Assembly (NCBI GenBank): GCA_937860285.1
Contig: CALMBS010000324.1
Coordinates: 1 to 6,018 of the forward strand
Direction: 5' to 3'
Source: an uncultured Chloroflexota bacterium
GTDB taxonomy: Bacteria > Chloroflexota > Dehalococcoidia > UBA2247 > RBG-13-53-26
DNA length: 6,018 nt
The notes beneath the pieces are model-generated. The model saw nothing but the letters and a program-made list of their open reading frames with translations. It made no database searches and was not told where the DNA came from. The position numbers and the translations under genes are program-made. Shown one piece after another: positions 1 through 6,018 of this stretch; position 1 is the first letter of the stretch, and each line of letters opens with the position of its first letter.

Positions 1-44
1 CCAGGAACCCGGGTGAGCTGATGAAGATGGTGCCCCCGGAATAG
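1..44 (+). CDS. C-terminal end of an upstream gene (partial, product unknown)
   Basis: Reading from base 3, thirteen sense codons (RNPGELMKMVPPE) run to a TAG at 42-44. The other two forward frames hit stops within the first 21 bases. The codons end mostly in G or C, as in the genes downstream, so this looks like the tail of a gene entering the window from the left. It is on the same strand as the AOR gene and ends 37 nt before that gene's preferred start, so it may be the preceding member of the same operon. Too little is visible to name a product. Confidence 0.4.
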   Translation, partial: RNPGELMKMVPPE

Positions 45-81
45 GGAGGGCGCGGACCTCTTCAGCGCTCTGGTGCGGACC

Positions 82-2037
82 ATGGGTGAGTACGGATACG
101 CCGGCAAGATACTGCGGGCCGACCTGTCGGCGCGCCGGGCCTCGACCGTCTCCACCGCGGAGTACTCCGGCCGGTTCCTGGGCGGCCGGGGGATCGCGGC
201 CAAGATCTACTGGGATGAGGTGCCCCCCGGTGCCGGCTGCTTCGACCCCGAAAACCGCCTGATATTCATCACCGGCCCCCTCTGCGGGGTCCCGGCCGTA
301 AGTGGATCGCGCTGGGAGGTATGCGGCAAAGGCCCCCATTCCCCAGCCCGTTTCTCCTACGGCAACCTGGGGGGCCGCTGGGGCGCCGCCCTGAAGTTCG
401 CCGGCTACGACGGCATCGTCGTCCAGGGCCACTCCGAGACGCCGGTCTCCCTCTTCGTGCACGATGGCACGGCCGAGTTCCGGGACGCATCCGCCCTCTG
501 GGGCCTGGGCGCCATCGAGGTCCGGGAAGCCCTGAAGAGCGAGCTGGGGAGCTCGGCCAGGGTGGTGGCCATAGGCCCGGCGGCCGAGAACAGGGCGGTG
601 ATGGCTACGCTGCTGGCGGACAACAACGCCAGCGGTTCCGGCGGGATGGGGGCGGTGATGGGGTCCAAGAAGCTCAAGGCGGTGGTGGTCATGGAGGGCC
701 GCGAGCCGGTGCGGATAGCCCGGCCCGATGACCTGCGGGAGGTGACCGCGCACTATCGCGGCCTGAAGCGGAGCTTCCCCACCGATGGCTGGGAGTACCT
801 CAGCCGCTGGTCGCGGGACCCGACCCTGGAGCCGAGGCTGATGCCGGGCCCGGAGATGAAGAAGGAGCCCTGCTACGGGTGCCTGGGCCGCTGCGCCCGG
901 AAGGTCTACGTCGCCGGAGACGGGCGCCGGGGGAAGTTCCTGTGCCATTCCGCGTTCTTCTACCAGCCGTGGGTGGACAAGCATCACGGCGACTGGAACG
1001 ACGCAGCCTTCGAGGCCACCTGGCTGTGCGACAACTACGGCCTGGATGCCGTAGCCATCGATCTGATGATCAGCTGGCTCCACCTGTGCCACCAGGCTGG
1101 CATCCTGACCGACGAGGGCACCGGCATACCCCTCTCGAAGCTGGGCAGCGCGGAGTTCATCCAGACGCTGACGCGGAAGATCGCCCTGCGGGAGGGCTTT
1201 GGCGAGCTGCTGGCCCGGGGCCTGCACCAGGCTGCGGAGGACCTGGGCCCTGCGGCCCGGGAGCAGGCAGGGCTCGCCGGGCACCTGGCCGAGCCCGGGT
1301 ACCATCCCTACGGCCCGAGGCTGTACAACACCAACGCGCTGCTGTACGCCATGGAGCCCAGGATGCCCATCCAGCAGGTCCACGAGATCGGCCTGGTCAT
1401 GGCCAAGTTCTCGGCCGGCACCCGGGGGCTGACGCTCATCAACGCAGACGTGATCCGGACCGTGGCCCGGAAGTTCTGGGGTGGGGAGGTAGCCGGCGAT
1501 TTCAGCACCTGGGAGGGGAAGGCCCTGGCTGCCAGCATGATCCAGGACCGGGAGTTTGTGGAGGCCAGCCTGATCCTGTGCAACTTCCTCTGGCCCATCA
1601 CGGACTGCGATCCGTCGCCGGACAAGGTGGGCGATCCCGGGCTGGAGAGCCGGATCCTGGCCGCGGTGCTGGGGAACGGAGACAGCGAGCAGGACCTCTA
1701 CCGGACGGGCGAGAGGATTTTCAACCTGCAGAGGGCCATCCTGGCGAGGGAAGGGCACCGGGGCCGCCGCTTCGACGCGCTGCCCGACCACTTCTTCAAC
1801 CTGCCGGTGCAGTACGACCAGGCCAACGCCGATTGCGTGGTGCCCGGCCACGACGGGCAGGTCGTGTCTCGCCGGGGTGCGGTCGTCGATCGGGACGGGT
1901 TCGAGAAGACCAAGGACGAGTACTACGCGCTGCGGGGATGGGACGTGACCACGGGCCTGCAGACCAGCGAGTCCCTGGAGAAGGCCGGCCTGCCGGAGGT
2001 GGCGCAGGACCTGGCCGGGAGGGGGCTCCTGGCCTAG
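82..2037 (+). CDS. Aldehyde:ferredoxin oxidoreductase (AOR) family tungsto/molybdopterin enzyme
   Basis: Members bind a bis-pterin W or Mo centre and one [4Fe-4S] cluster, and typically interconvert aldehydes and carboxylic acids with ferredoxin in the cytoplasm. At 651 aa the length fits. Numbering from the ATG at 82, the N-terminal pterin-binding domain has YGYAGKILR near residue 4, the LGGRG segment, GNLGGRWGAALKFAGYD at 94-110, and NNASGSGGMGAVMGSKKLKA at 181-200. The cluster ligands are visible: CxxCxxxC at C264, C267 and C271, plus the distal C500 in LILCNF. The family's DxxGLD motif is DNYGLD at 317-322. The C-terminal YYALRGWD at 614-621 is also typical. A GTG at 73 is an alternative start; ATG at 82 is preferred because family members usually begin just before this YGYxGKILR block. 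Neither start has a well-placed Shine-Dalgarno: GGGAGGG at 44-50 is too far upstream. The usual Arg of the GRGG motif is Ser186 here. The substrate cannot be told; it is probably the first visible complete gene of an operon with the next two genes. Confidence 0.93.
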   Translation: MGEYGYAGKILRADLSARRASTVSTAEYSGRFLGGRGIAAKIYWDEVPPGAGCFDPENRLIFITGPLCGVPAVSGSRWEVCGKGPHSPARFSYGNLGGRWGAALKFAGYDGIVVQGHSETPVSLFVHDGTAEFRDASALWGLGAIEVREALKSELGSSARVVAIGPAAENRAVMATLLADNNASGSGGMGAVMGSKKLKAVVVMEGREPVRIARPDDLREVTAHYRGLKRSFPTDGWEYLSRWSRDPTLEPRLMPGPEMKKEPCYGCLGRCARKVYVAGDGRRGKFLCHSAFFYQPWVDKHHGDWNDAAFEATWLCDNYGLDAVAIDLMISWLHLCHQAGILTDEGTGIPLSKLGSAEFIQTLTRKIALREGFGELLARGLHQAAEDLGPAAREQAGLAGHLAEPGYHPYGPRLYNTNALLYAMEPRMPIQQVHEIGLVMAKFSAGTRGLTLINADVIRTVARKFWGGEVAGDFSTWEGKALAASMIQDREFVEASLILCNFLWPITDCDPSPDKVGDPGLESRILAAVLGNGDSEQDLYRTGERIFNLQRAILAREGHRGRRFDALPDHFFNLPVQYDQANADCVVPGHDGQVVSRRGAVVDRDGFEKTKDEYYALRGWDVTTGLQTSESLEKAGLPEVAQDLAGRGLLA

Positions 2038-2064
2038 GCGCTATGCCCGGACACGGCATGGCGG

Positions 2065-2088
2065 CGCCGGGCCGTGGGTTCCCCGGCG
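2065..2088 (+). other. Possible GC-rich hairpin in the AOR-to-next-gene spacer
   Basis: CGCCGGG at 2065-2071 is followed after 10 nt by its reverse complement CCCGGCG at 2082-2088, giving a 7-bp stem. It stops five bases short of the GGAGG that serves the next gene. There is no following T-run, so it is not a convincing intrinsic terminator. It could be an mRNA processing or translational element, or chance in GC-rich sequence. Confidence 0.25.
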
Positions 2089-2105
2089 GATTGGAGGTTT
2101 GAGAG

Positions 2106-3236
2106 ATGATAACCCGGTACGACGAGATGTTCTGCCACCAGGTGGTGTCCACCTTTGACCAGCCCGGCACCAGCGCGCGGGAGTGGACGGAGCGGGCCTG
2201 GATGCAGGTCCACGACATCGCCGGCACGGCCCACCTGGCCGCCAGCTTCGGATACTACCCCAACCGCAACGTCATGGATGCCTTCGTGGCCTTCGCCATC
2301 CAGGGCCGCACCGAGCACGTGGTCCGGGCCTCCCGAGAGCTTCGGCCGGAGATAGACGTCTCCAAGGTCGGTCCCTTCTCCTACGACGTGGTGGAGCCGC
2401 TGCGGGCCATCAGGTACCGGCTGGACGACAACCAGTACGGACTGAGCTACGACATCACCCTGGAGGGCGTGAGCCCCCTGGTGGAGGAGGACCCGGCGCA
2501 GTACCAGGTGAGCCGCGGCCGGGTGAAGGAGCACATCAAGCGCATGGTCCAGGCTGCGAGGCCCTCCGGCTGGATAAAGTGCGAGGGCCAGACATGCCGG
2601 CTGGACCGGGACGGCTGGGTGGGGGAGAGGGACCGGTCGTGGGGCATCAGGCTGGCCGGGGCGGACTTCATCGAGACCGGGGTCCAGGCGCCGGAGCTGC
2701 CGGCGGGGATGCTCTTCAACTTCGCCCTGATGCAGTTCGAGAGCTGGGGCGCCACCTACCACCTCCGGGAGATCTGGGATGATCAGGGCGGGTTCGTGAA
2801 CCGGTGGCACTTCGGCGGCGGCCTCTTCTATCCCTTCAGCGCCAACAGGGAACCGCTCAAGATCGTGAGCCTGGACCACAACTACAGGTTCCGGGATGAT
2901 CTGCCGGAGCAGGCGCGGCGGTTCGCCGGAGGCGGCGTCTCGTTCACCACCATCGACGGCACCCAGAAGGAGGTCTCGATCCGCCCGGTCACCATCTGCT
3001 ACCAGGCGCCGGTGGGCTACGGAGGCTTCTACCAGGGTTTCATCCACGGCAAGTGGATGGGCGAAAAGTGGATGGATGGCCACGAGTTCGACCTGAACAA
3101 CCCGGAGACCATGAAGGAGATCTGGGGGTACTGCGACTACGGGTCGGAGTTCACCTGCGGGGGTGAGGTGGGCCACGGAACGGTGGAGCTGATGGTGGTG
3201 GGCAAGTACCCCAGGTACGGTTACCAGGGCTACTAG
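2106..3236 (+). CDS. Probable lipocalin-like (CrtC/AttH-like hydratase superfamily) protein, function unknown
   Basis: This is a soluble 376-aa protein with no signal peptide or membrane segment. It is rich in Trp, Tyr, Phe and Gly and in short alternating strand-like stretches, as expected of an all-beta protein. The sequence GERDRSWGIR around residues 174-182 resembles the (G)HRDxSWGxR signature I associate, from memory, with a family of uncharacterised proteins related to hydroxyneurosporene synthase (CrtC) and AttH. That fold is two lipocalin-like barrels that bind hydrophobic ligands. The length suits a two-barrel arrangement, with the motif near the junction. ATG at 2106 is well supported: GGAGG at 2093-2097 lies 8 nt upstream. 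It follows the AOR gene by 68 nt and precedes the kinase-SCP2 gene by 14 nt, so the three are likely cotranscribed. A role in binding, hydrating or isomerising a lipid-like substrate is inference. The CDS call is firm; the family is tentative. Confidence 0.85.
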   Translation: MITRYDEMFCHQVVSTFDQPGTSAREWTERAWMQVHDIAGTAHLAASFGYYPNRNVMDAFVAFAIQGRTEHVVRASRELRPEIDVSKVGPFSYDVVEPLRAIRYRLDDNQYGLSYDITLEGVSPLVEEDPAQYQVSRGRVKEHIKRMVQAARPSGWIKCEGQTCRLDRDGWVGERDRSWGIRLAGADFIETGVQAPELPAGMLFNFALMQFESWGATYHLREIWDDQGGFVNRWHFGGGLFYPFSANREPLKIVSLDHNYRFRDDLPEQARRFAGGGVSFTTIDGTQKEVSIRPVTICYQAPVGYGGFYQGFIHGKWMGEKWMDGHEFDLNNPETMKEIWGYCDYGSEFTCGGEVGHGTVELMVVGKYPRYGYQGY

Positions 3237-3238
3237 GC

Positions 3239-3246
3239 AGGAGGTG
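3239..3246 (+). promoter_or_regulatory. Strong Shine-Dalgarno for the kinase-SCP2 gene
   Basis: AGGAGGTG is complementary to the 3' end of 16S rRNA and starts two bases after the preceding stop codon. AGGAGG ends 6 nt before the ATG at 3251. It fixes that start and supports cotranscription with the gene before it. Confidence 0.8.
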
Positions 3247-3250
3247 CAAT

Positions 3251-4630
3251 ATGCTCTCGCGTCAGGTTGAGCTTTCCGAGCTGCAGCCGAGACTCCTGGA
3301 CTGGATCCGCGGGAAGATGCCGCAGGCCCGCGGCCTGGCTATCTCCAACCTGGAGAGGTCGGGGGCCGGCATCTCCAACGAGACCTTTCTCTTCAGCCTC
3401 AGCTGGCAGGAGGCGGGCCGGCCGAATTCGGAGGCTATGGTGCTGCGCTGCGCCCCCCGGTCCTCGCCGGTCTACCCTGACTATGATCTCAGCCTCCAGT
3501 TCCGGGTCATGAAGGCGCTGCACGCCGCGAAGCTCCCCGTGGCCAGGGTCCACTGGCTGGAGCCGGACCAGAAGGTCCTGGGCACCAGCTTCTACGTCAT
3601 GGGCCGGATCGAAGGGGTGGTCCCGCCAGAGTTCCCGCCGTATCACTCCTTCGGCGTCTACTTCGATGCCGCGCCCCAGAAACGGTCCCGGATGTGGTGG
3701 TCGGCCATCGAGGCCATGAGCCGCGTGCACCAGGCGGACTGGCAGAAGCTGGGGCTGTCTTTCCTCGGCGTGCCCGGCGGCGGCACGGGCCCGCTGGACC
3801 GGCAGCTGGACTACTACGAGAGGTACCTGGGCTGGGCGAAGGACTCTCCTGACGAGCGGCAGCCGGTCCTGGAGGCGACCATGAAGTGGCTCAGGGAGAA
3901 CCGCTACCCGCCGGCACGGGTGACCTTGTGCTGGGGGGACGCCCGCATGCCCAACACCATGTTCAGCGCGGACGGCGACGTGGTGGCGCTCTTCGACTGG
4001 GAGATGGCCTTCCTGGGCGATCCCCAGGCTGATCTGGCCTTCTTCCTGCTGCTCGACTGGGTGGACAGCGAAGGCTACGGCATCCCCCGCCTGGAGGGGG
4101 CCCCGGGCAGGGAGGAGACGGTGCGGCGCTACCAGGAGCTCATTGGCTGGAAGGTGGACCAGCTCCACTACAACGAGGTCTTCGCCGTCTTCCGGGCCGG
4201 CATCATCATGATGAAGGTGCTGAAGAACTTCAAGAAGCTCGGGGTGGCCATGGACCAGGCGGATGCCGAGTCGAACAACCCCTGCACGCAGCGGCTGGCC
4301 GCTCTGCTCGGCCTGCCGGCGCCCGGCGCCCCATCACGCCAGACGGTGAGGGTGGATGAGGTCACGGCCGTCGTCCAGTTTCACCTGACAGGGGAAGGCG
4401 GGGGCGACTGGTACGCGGTCTGCGAGAAGGGCGCGGCCACCCGCCACGAGGGCGTCGCGGACAACCCCAACTGCACCCTGACGGCATCGGCGGCGGACTG
4501 GGCGGCCATACAGCGGGGCGAGCTGGACCGCTTCAACGCCTGGACCGGCGGCAAGCTGAAGATCGACGGCGACATGACCCTGATGCTCCAGCTGGAAGAG
4601 GCCATCTCCAAGCTGACCAGTCAGCCGTAG
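3251..4630 (+). CDS. APH/ACAD10-11-like phosphotransferase fused to a C-terminal SCP2 sterol-carrier domain
   Basis: This 459-aa cytosolic protein has two domains. Residues about 1-340 form a protein-kinase-like phosphotransferase (APH superfamily). A glycine-containing nucleotide loop is at GAGISNETF (38-46), and the VLRCAP block has Arg66 where many kinases have the ATP-anchoring Lys, as is common in the ACAD10/11-like branch. The catalytic loop is CWGDARMPN (227-235), with Asp230 as likely base and Asn235 as metal ligand; the usual His before Gly-Asp is Trp228. The DFG-equivalent is FDWE (248-251), with Asp249 as metal ligand, followed by GDPxxDL (256-262). Residues about 366-459 match an SCP2 domain, a hydrophobic pocket for sterols or fatty acyl chains, including the late GGKLKIDGDMTLML segment. 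Mammalian ACAD10/11 kinase domains act on 4-hydroxyacyl-CoAs, so a hydroxylated lipid or acyl-CoA substrate is a reasonable inference. It is less likely to be an antibiotic kinase. It is the last gene of the inferred operon. Confidence 0.92.
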   Translation: MLSRQVELSELQPRLLDWIRGKMPQARGLAISNLERSGAGISNETFLFSLSWQEAGRPNSEAMVLRCAPRSSPVYPDYDLSLQFRVMKALHAAKLPVARVHWLEPDQKVLGTSFYVMGRIEGVVPPEFPPYHSFGVYFDAAPQKRSRMWWSAIEAMSRVHQADWQKLGLSFLGVPGGGTGPLDRQLDYYERYLGWAKDSPDERQPVLEATMKWLRENRYPPARVTLCWGDARMPNTMFSADGDVVALFDWEMAFLGDPQADLAFFLLLDWVDSEGYGIPRLEGAPGREETVRRYQELIGWKVDQLHYNEVFAVFRAGIIMMKVLKNFKKLGVAMDQADAESNNPCTQRLAALLGLPAPGAPSRQTVRVDEVTAVVQFHLTGEGGGDWYAVCEKGAATRHEGVADNPNCTLTASAADWAAIQRGELDRFNAWTGGKLKIDGDMTLMLQLEEAISKLTSQP

Positions 4631-4645
4631 TCCTTCTCGACAGGT

Positions 4646-4671
4646 TCCGGTGGCCAGCTATTGACACCGGA
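4646..4671 (+). repeat. Inverted repeat overlapping the -35 box
   Basis: TCCGGTG at 4646-4652 is followed after 12 nt by the exact reverse complement CACCGGA at 4665-4671. The right arm overlaps the last two bases of the TTGACA at 4661-4666. This spacing and placement suit a repressor operator. As RNA it could form a weak hairpin 15 nt after the stop of the kinase gene, but it has no T-tract. Chance occurrence is possible in GC-rich DNA. Confidence 0.3.
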
Positions 4672-4691
4672 CTGTGCAATGGTGATATTAT
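4661..4691 (+). promoter_or_regulatory. Near-consensus sigma70-type promoter with extended -10 for the beta-helix gene
   Basis: A perfect TTGACA (4661-4666) is followed after 19 bp by TATTAT (4686-4691), five of six matches to TATAAT. It is preceded by TG at 4683-4684, giving an extended -10 (TGATATTAT). The spacer is about 2 bp longer than ideal, which an extended -10 can offset. This AT-rich patch stands out in very GC-rich sequence and lies in the gap between two genes. The predicted transcript start is near 4697-4699, leaving a leader of about 30 nt before the GTG at 4727. Confidence 0.7.
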
Positions 4692-4710
4692 CCCAGGATC
4701 AGTATGTTCG

Positions 4711-4718
4711 AAGGGCGG
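4711..4718 (+). promoter_or_regulatory. Ribosome binding site deciding the GTG start of the beta-helix gene
   Basis: AAGGGCGG lies 8 nt before the GTG at 4727 and downstream of the predicted transcript start. The in-frame ATG at 4679 lies upstream of, and partly within, the promoter, so it could not be used by a transcript from it. This favours the GTG. Confidence 0.5.
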
Positions 4719-4726
4719 CTGCGTCT

Positions 4727-6018
4727 GTGAGAGCCAACGTGCTGGGCCTGGTTCTCGGCCTGGCGGCATGCCTGGCCATGCCCGGGGGGCTGGTCCCGGC
4801 CGGACCGGTGATGGCGGCTTCTCCCATCTATGTCAATGGCACGACCGGGAACAACGCCTATGACGGCACCTCGGAGAACTGGACGGGGGGCACGGTCGGC
4901 CCCAAGGCCACCATCCAGGCGGGGGTCGACGTGGTGGATGCGGGCGGCACGGTGTTCGTGGCGGCCGGCTCATATACCGGAGCCATCCTGGCCAAGGACG
5001 TGAACCTGGTCGGAGCAGCCGGCGGCGGATCGGTCATCGCTGCCGGGGTGCCGTACGCGGTGGGCGCCTCGCTCACCACCGCCTTCAGGCTCGACGACGC
5101 AGCCGATGGGTCGGAGGTGCGCAACTTCACGATCAACTGCATTCCTTCGGGGGTCTTCTACTTCGGCGTCTTCGCCCGGGGTGTGGACAATGCGGTGGTC
5201 GACGCCGTGACTGTCAACAACCCCGTGCAGGGGATCACCAACCGCGGCGGCAGCAACTGGGAGATAACGAACAACGTGGTCAGCGGCATCAACGTGCCGG
5301 CTGCCGGAGGAGGCATCGGCATAAGCCTCAGCGTGCTCAACATCAGCGGGACTCCCCCGTACTACTACGCCTGCTCGAACAACTACGTCTACAACAACAC
5401 CCTGAGCTCGGTGGCGACTCACGATGATTTCACCTGCCCCGGCATCCTTCTGGCGCTCGATCTGCGGTTCAGCGGCGGAGGCGGGGTCCCCATCGGACCC
5501 GAGGACGTCAGCGGGAACCGGATCATCGGCAACAGGTACACCGGTTCGGGCGCGACGAACCAGGTGGGAATGGAGATCGGGGTCGTCGGCCTGGACGGCG
5601 ACCCGGCCAAGATCGCTGCTGCGCTGGGCATGGTCCATGACAACACCGTCAGCGGCAACACGGTAGTGGGGGCGGAATACTGCGGGATGTGGGTCTACAC
5701 CGTGGCCGGCCTGGAGGCCTTTGGCAACGAGGTCACGGATTGCGGCGGACCCGCGTTCCGCCTGTCGGACGGGTGGAGCGGCGGCCGGCTCTCCTGCAAC
5801 CTCATTTCCGGAAACGGCGACGGGTTCCTCAATGATACCGGGGTCGTCGTGGACGCCGAGGGCAACTGGTGGGGGTGTGCCGGCGGTCCGGGAGAGTCCC
5901 AATCCATCAGGGGTTTCGATCAGATCGAAGGGATCTGCGGCAAGCTTGCGAAGAACCCTCATACCCGCAGGGCCCAGGCGGTCACGTGGAAGGTGTGGGA
6001 AGACAACGACTGCTACGA
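4727..6018 (+). CDS. Secreted right-handed parallel beta-helix (pectate-lyase-like/NosD-like) protein, 3' end cut by window
   Basis: An open frame of 430 codons runs off the right edge. It begins at GTG with an export signal: Arg2, then a hydrophobic stretch at residues 5-18. Signal peptidase I could cut after VMA (Ala30) or Ala31, just before SPIYVNG. LAAC at residues 12-15 also fits a lipobox, so lipid anchoring is possible. The mature start (IYVNGTTGNNAYDG, then GPKATIQAGVDVV and GGTVFVAAGSYTG) is the usual opening of parallel beta-helix surface proteins. It is followed by degenerate rungs of about 20-25 residues rich in Asn, Gly and Val, for example ITNNVVSG, VYNNTLSS, VSGNRIIGN, VSGNTVVG and LISGNGDG. 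NWWGCAGGPG at 380-389 is a motif often seen near the end of such helices. Nine cysteines lie in the visible mature part. No catalytic residues can be assigned. It has its own promoter, so it is probably a separate unit. The fold is fairly sure; binding polysaccharide or acting as a lyase is inference. Confidence 0.88.
   Translation, partial: MRANVLGLVLGLAACLAMPGGLVPAGPVMAASPIYVNGTTGNNAYDGTSENWTGGTVGPKATIQAGVDVVDAGGTVFVAAGSYTGAILAKDVNLVGAAGGGSVIAAGVPYAVGASLTTAFRLDDAADGSEVRNFTINCIPSGVFYFGVFARGVDNAVVDAVTVNNPVQGITNRGGSNWEITNNVVSGINVPAAGGGIGISLSVLNISGTPPYYYACSNNYVYNNTLSSVATHDDFTCPGILLALDLRFSGGGGVPIGPEDVSGNRIIGNRYTGSGATNQVGMEIGVVGLDGDPAKIAAALGMVHDNTVSGNTVVGAEYCGMWVYTVAGLEAFGNEVTDCGGPAFRLSDGWSGGRLSCNLISGNGDGFLNDTGVVVDAEGNWWGCAGGPGESQSIRGFDQIEGICGKLAKNPHTRRAQAVTWKVWEDNDCY

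Noticed and set aside
879..2102. Out-of-frame + strand open frame (407 aa) within and past the AOR gene
   Set aside because: Its translation is dominated by Gly, Pro, Arg and Ala, and it overlaps the well-supported AOR frame. It is a GC-rich shadow.
2034..3176. Long minus-strand open frame (380 aa) opposite the lipocalin-like gene
   Set aside because: It mirrors the + strand gene, which has a strong ribosome binding site and a recognisable motif. The antisense translation is low-complexity in Val, Leu, Pro, Ala and His, as expected from reading GC-rich coding DNA backwards.
3233..4168. Minus-strand open frame (311 aa) opposite the kinase-SCP2 gene
   Set aside because: The + strand carries intact kinase and SCP2 motifs across the region. 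The antisense product has no family signature and a biased composition.
4631..4672. Intrinsic terminator after the kinase-SCP2 gene
   Set aside because: The only stem (4646-4652 with 4665-4671) has a 12-nt loop and is not followed by a T-run. An operator role fits its position better, though Rho-dependent termination in this gap cannot be excluded.
4679..4726. In-frame ATG at 4679 as an upstream start for the beta-helix protein
   Set aside because: It lies inside the promoter spacer, so a transcript from that promoter would not include it. It would also add a long N-region before the export signal. GTG at 4727 has a ribosome binding site 8 nt upstream.
4970..5962. Minus-strand open frame (330 aa) opposite the beta-helix gene
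   Set aside because: The + frame has a promoter, a signal peptide and beta-helix repeats. The antisense frame is rich in Val, Asp, Ala and His without any motif.
1..6018. CRISPR arrays, tRNA or rRNA genes, insertion sequences, attachment sites
   Set aside because: I saw no regularly spaced repeats, no transposase-like coding and no terminal inverted repeats. Coding sequence fills the window apart from gaps of under 100 nt.

Overview
The window is GC-rich, with codon third positions dominated by G and C. It carries genes on the + strand only. Its best-recognised gene encodes an aldehyde:ferredoxin-oxidoreductase (AOR) family protein, a tungsto- or molybdopterin enzyme class typical of anaerobes. 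Together with the high GC, the large extracytoplasmic beta-helix protein and an acyl/lipid-type kinase, this suggests a GC-rich anaerobic or facultative bacterium. A Chloroflexota (Dehalococcoidia-like) or actinobacterial lineage would fit, but this is an inference and no taxonomic marker is present.

Layout: (1) bases 1-44 look like the last codons of an upstream gene. (2) 82-2037 encodes the AOR-family oxidoreductase. (3) After 68 nt with a strong Shine-Dalgarno comes 2106-3236, a probable lipocalin-like / CrtC-AttH-like protein of uncharacterised function. (4) After only 14 nt comes 3251-4630, a two-domain protein: an APH/ACAD10-11-like small-molecule kinase fused to a C-terminal SCP2 sterol/lipid-carrier domain. 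(5) A 96-nt gap (4631-4726) holds a near-consensus sigma70-type promoter (TTGACA, extended -10 TGATATTAT). (6) 4727 to the window end is the 5' part of a secreted right-handed beta-helix protein that runs off the edge.

Genes 2-4 are probably one transcript: same strand, short gaps and good ribosome binding sites. The working idea is a pathway acting on a hydrophobic or CoA-linked substrate. The AOR-like protein would do carbonyl/carboxylate redox chemistry. The lipocalin-like protein would bind, hydrate or isomerise a lipid-like molecule. The kinase-SCP2 fusion would hold a hydrophobic substrate and phosphorylate a hydroxyl on it. Only the family assignments are supported by sequence; the pathway is inference. 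The beta-helix gene has its own promoter and is probably a separate transcription unit concerned with the cell surface.
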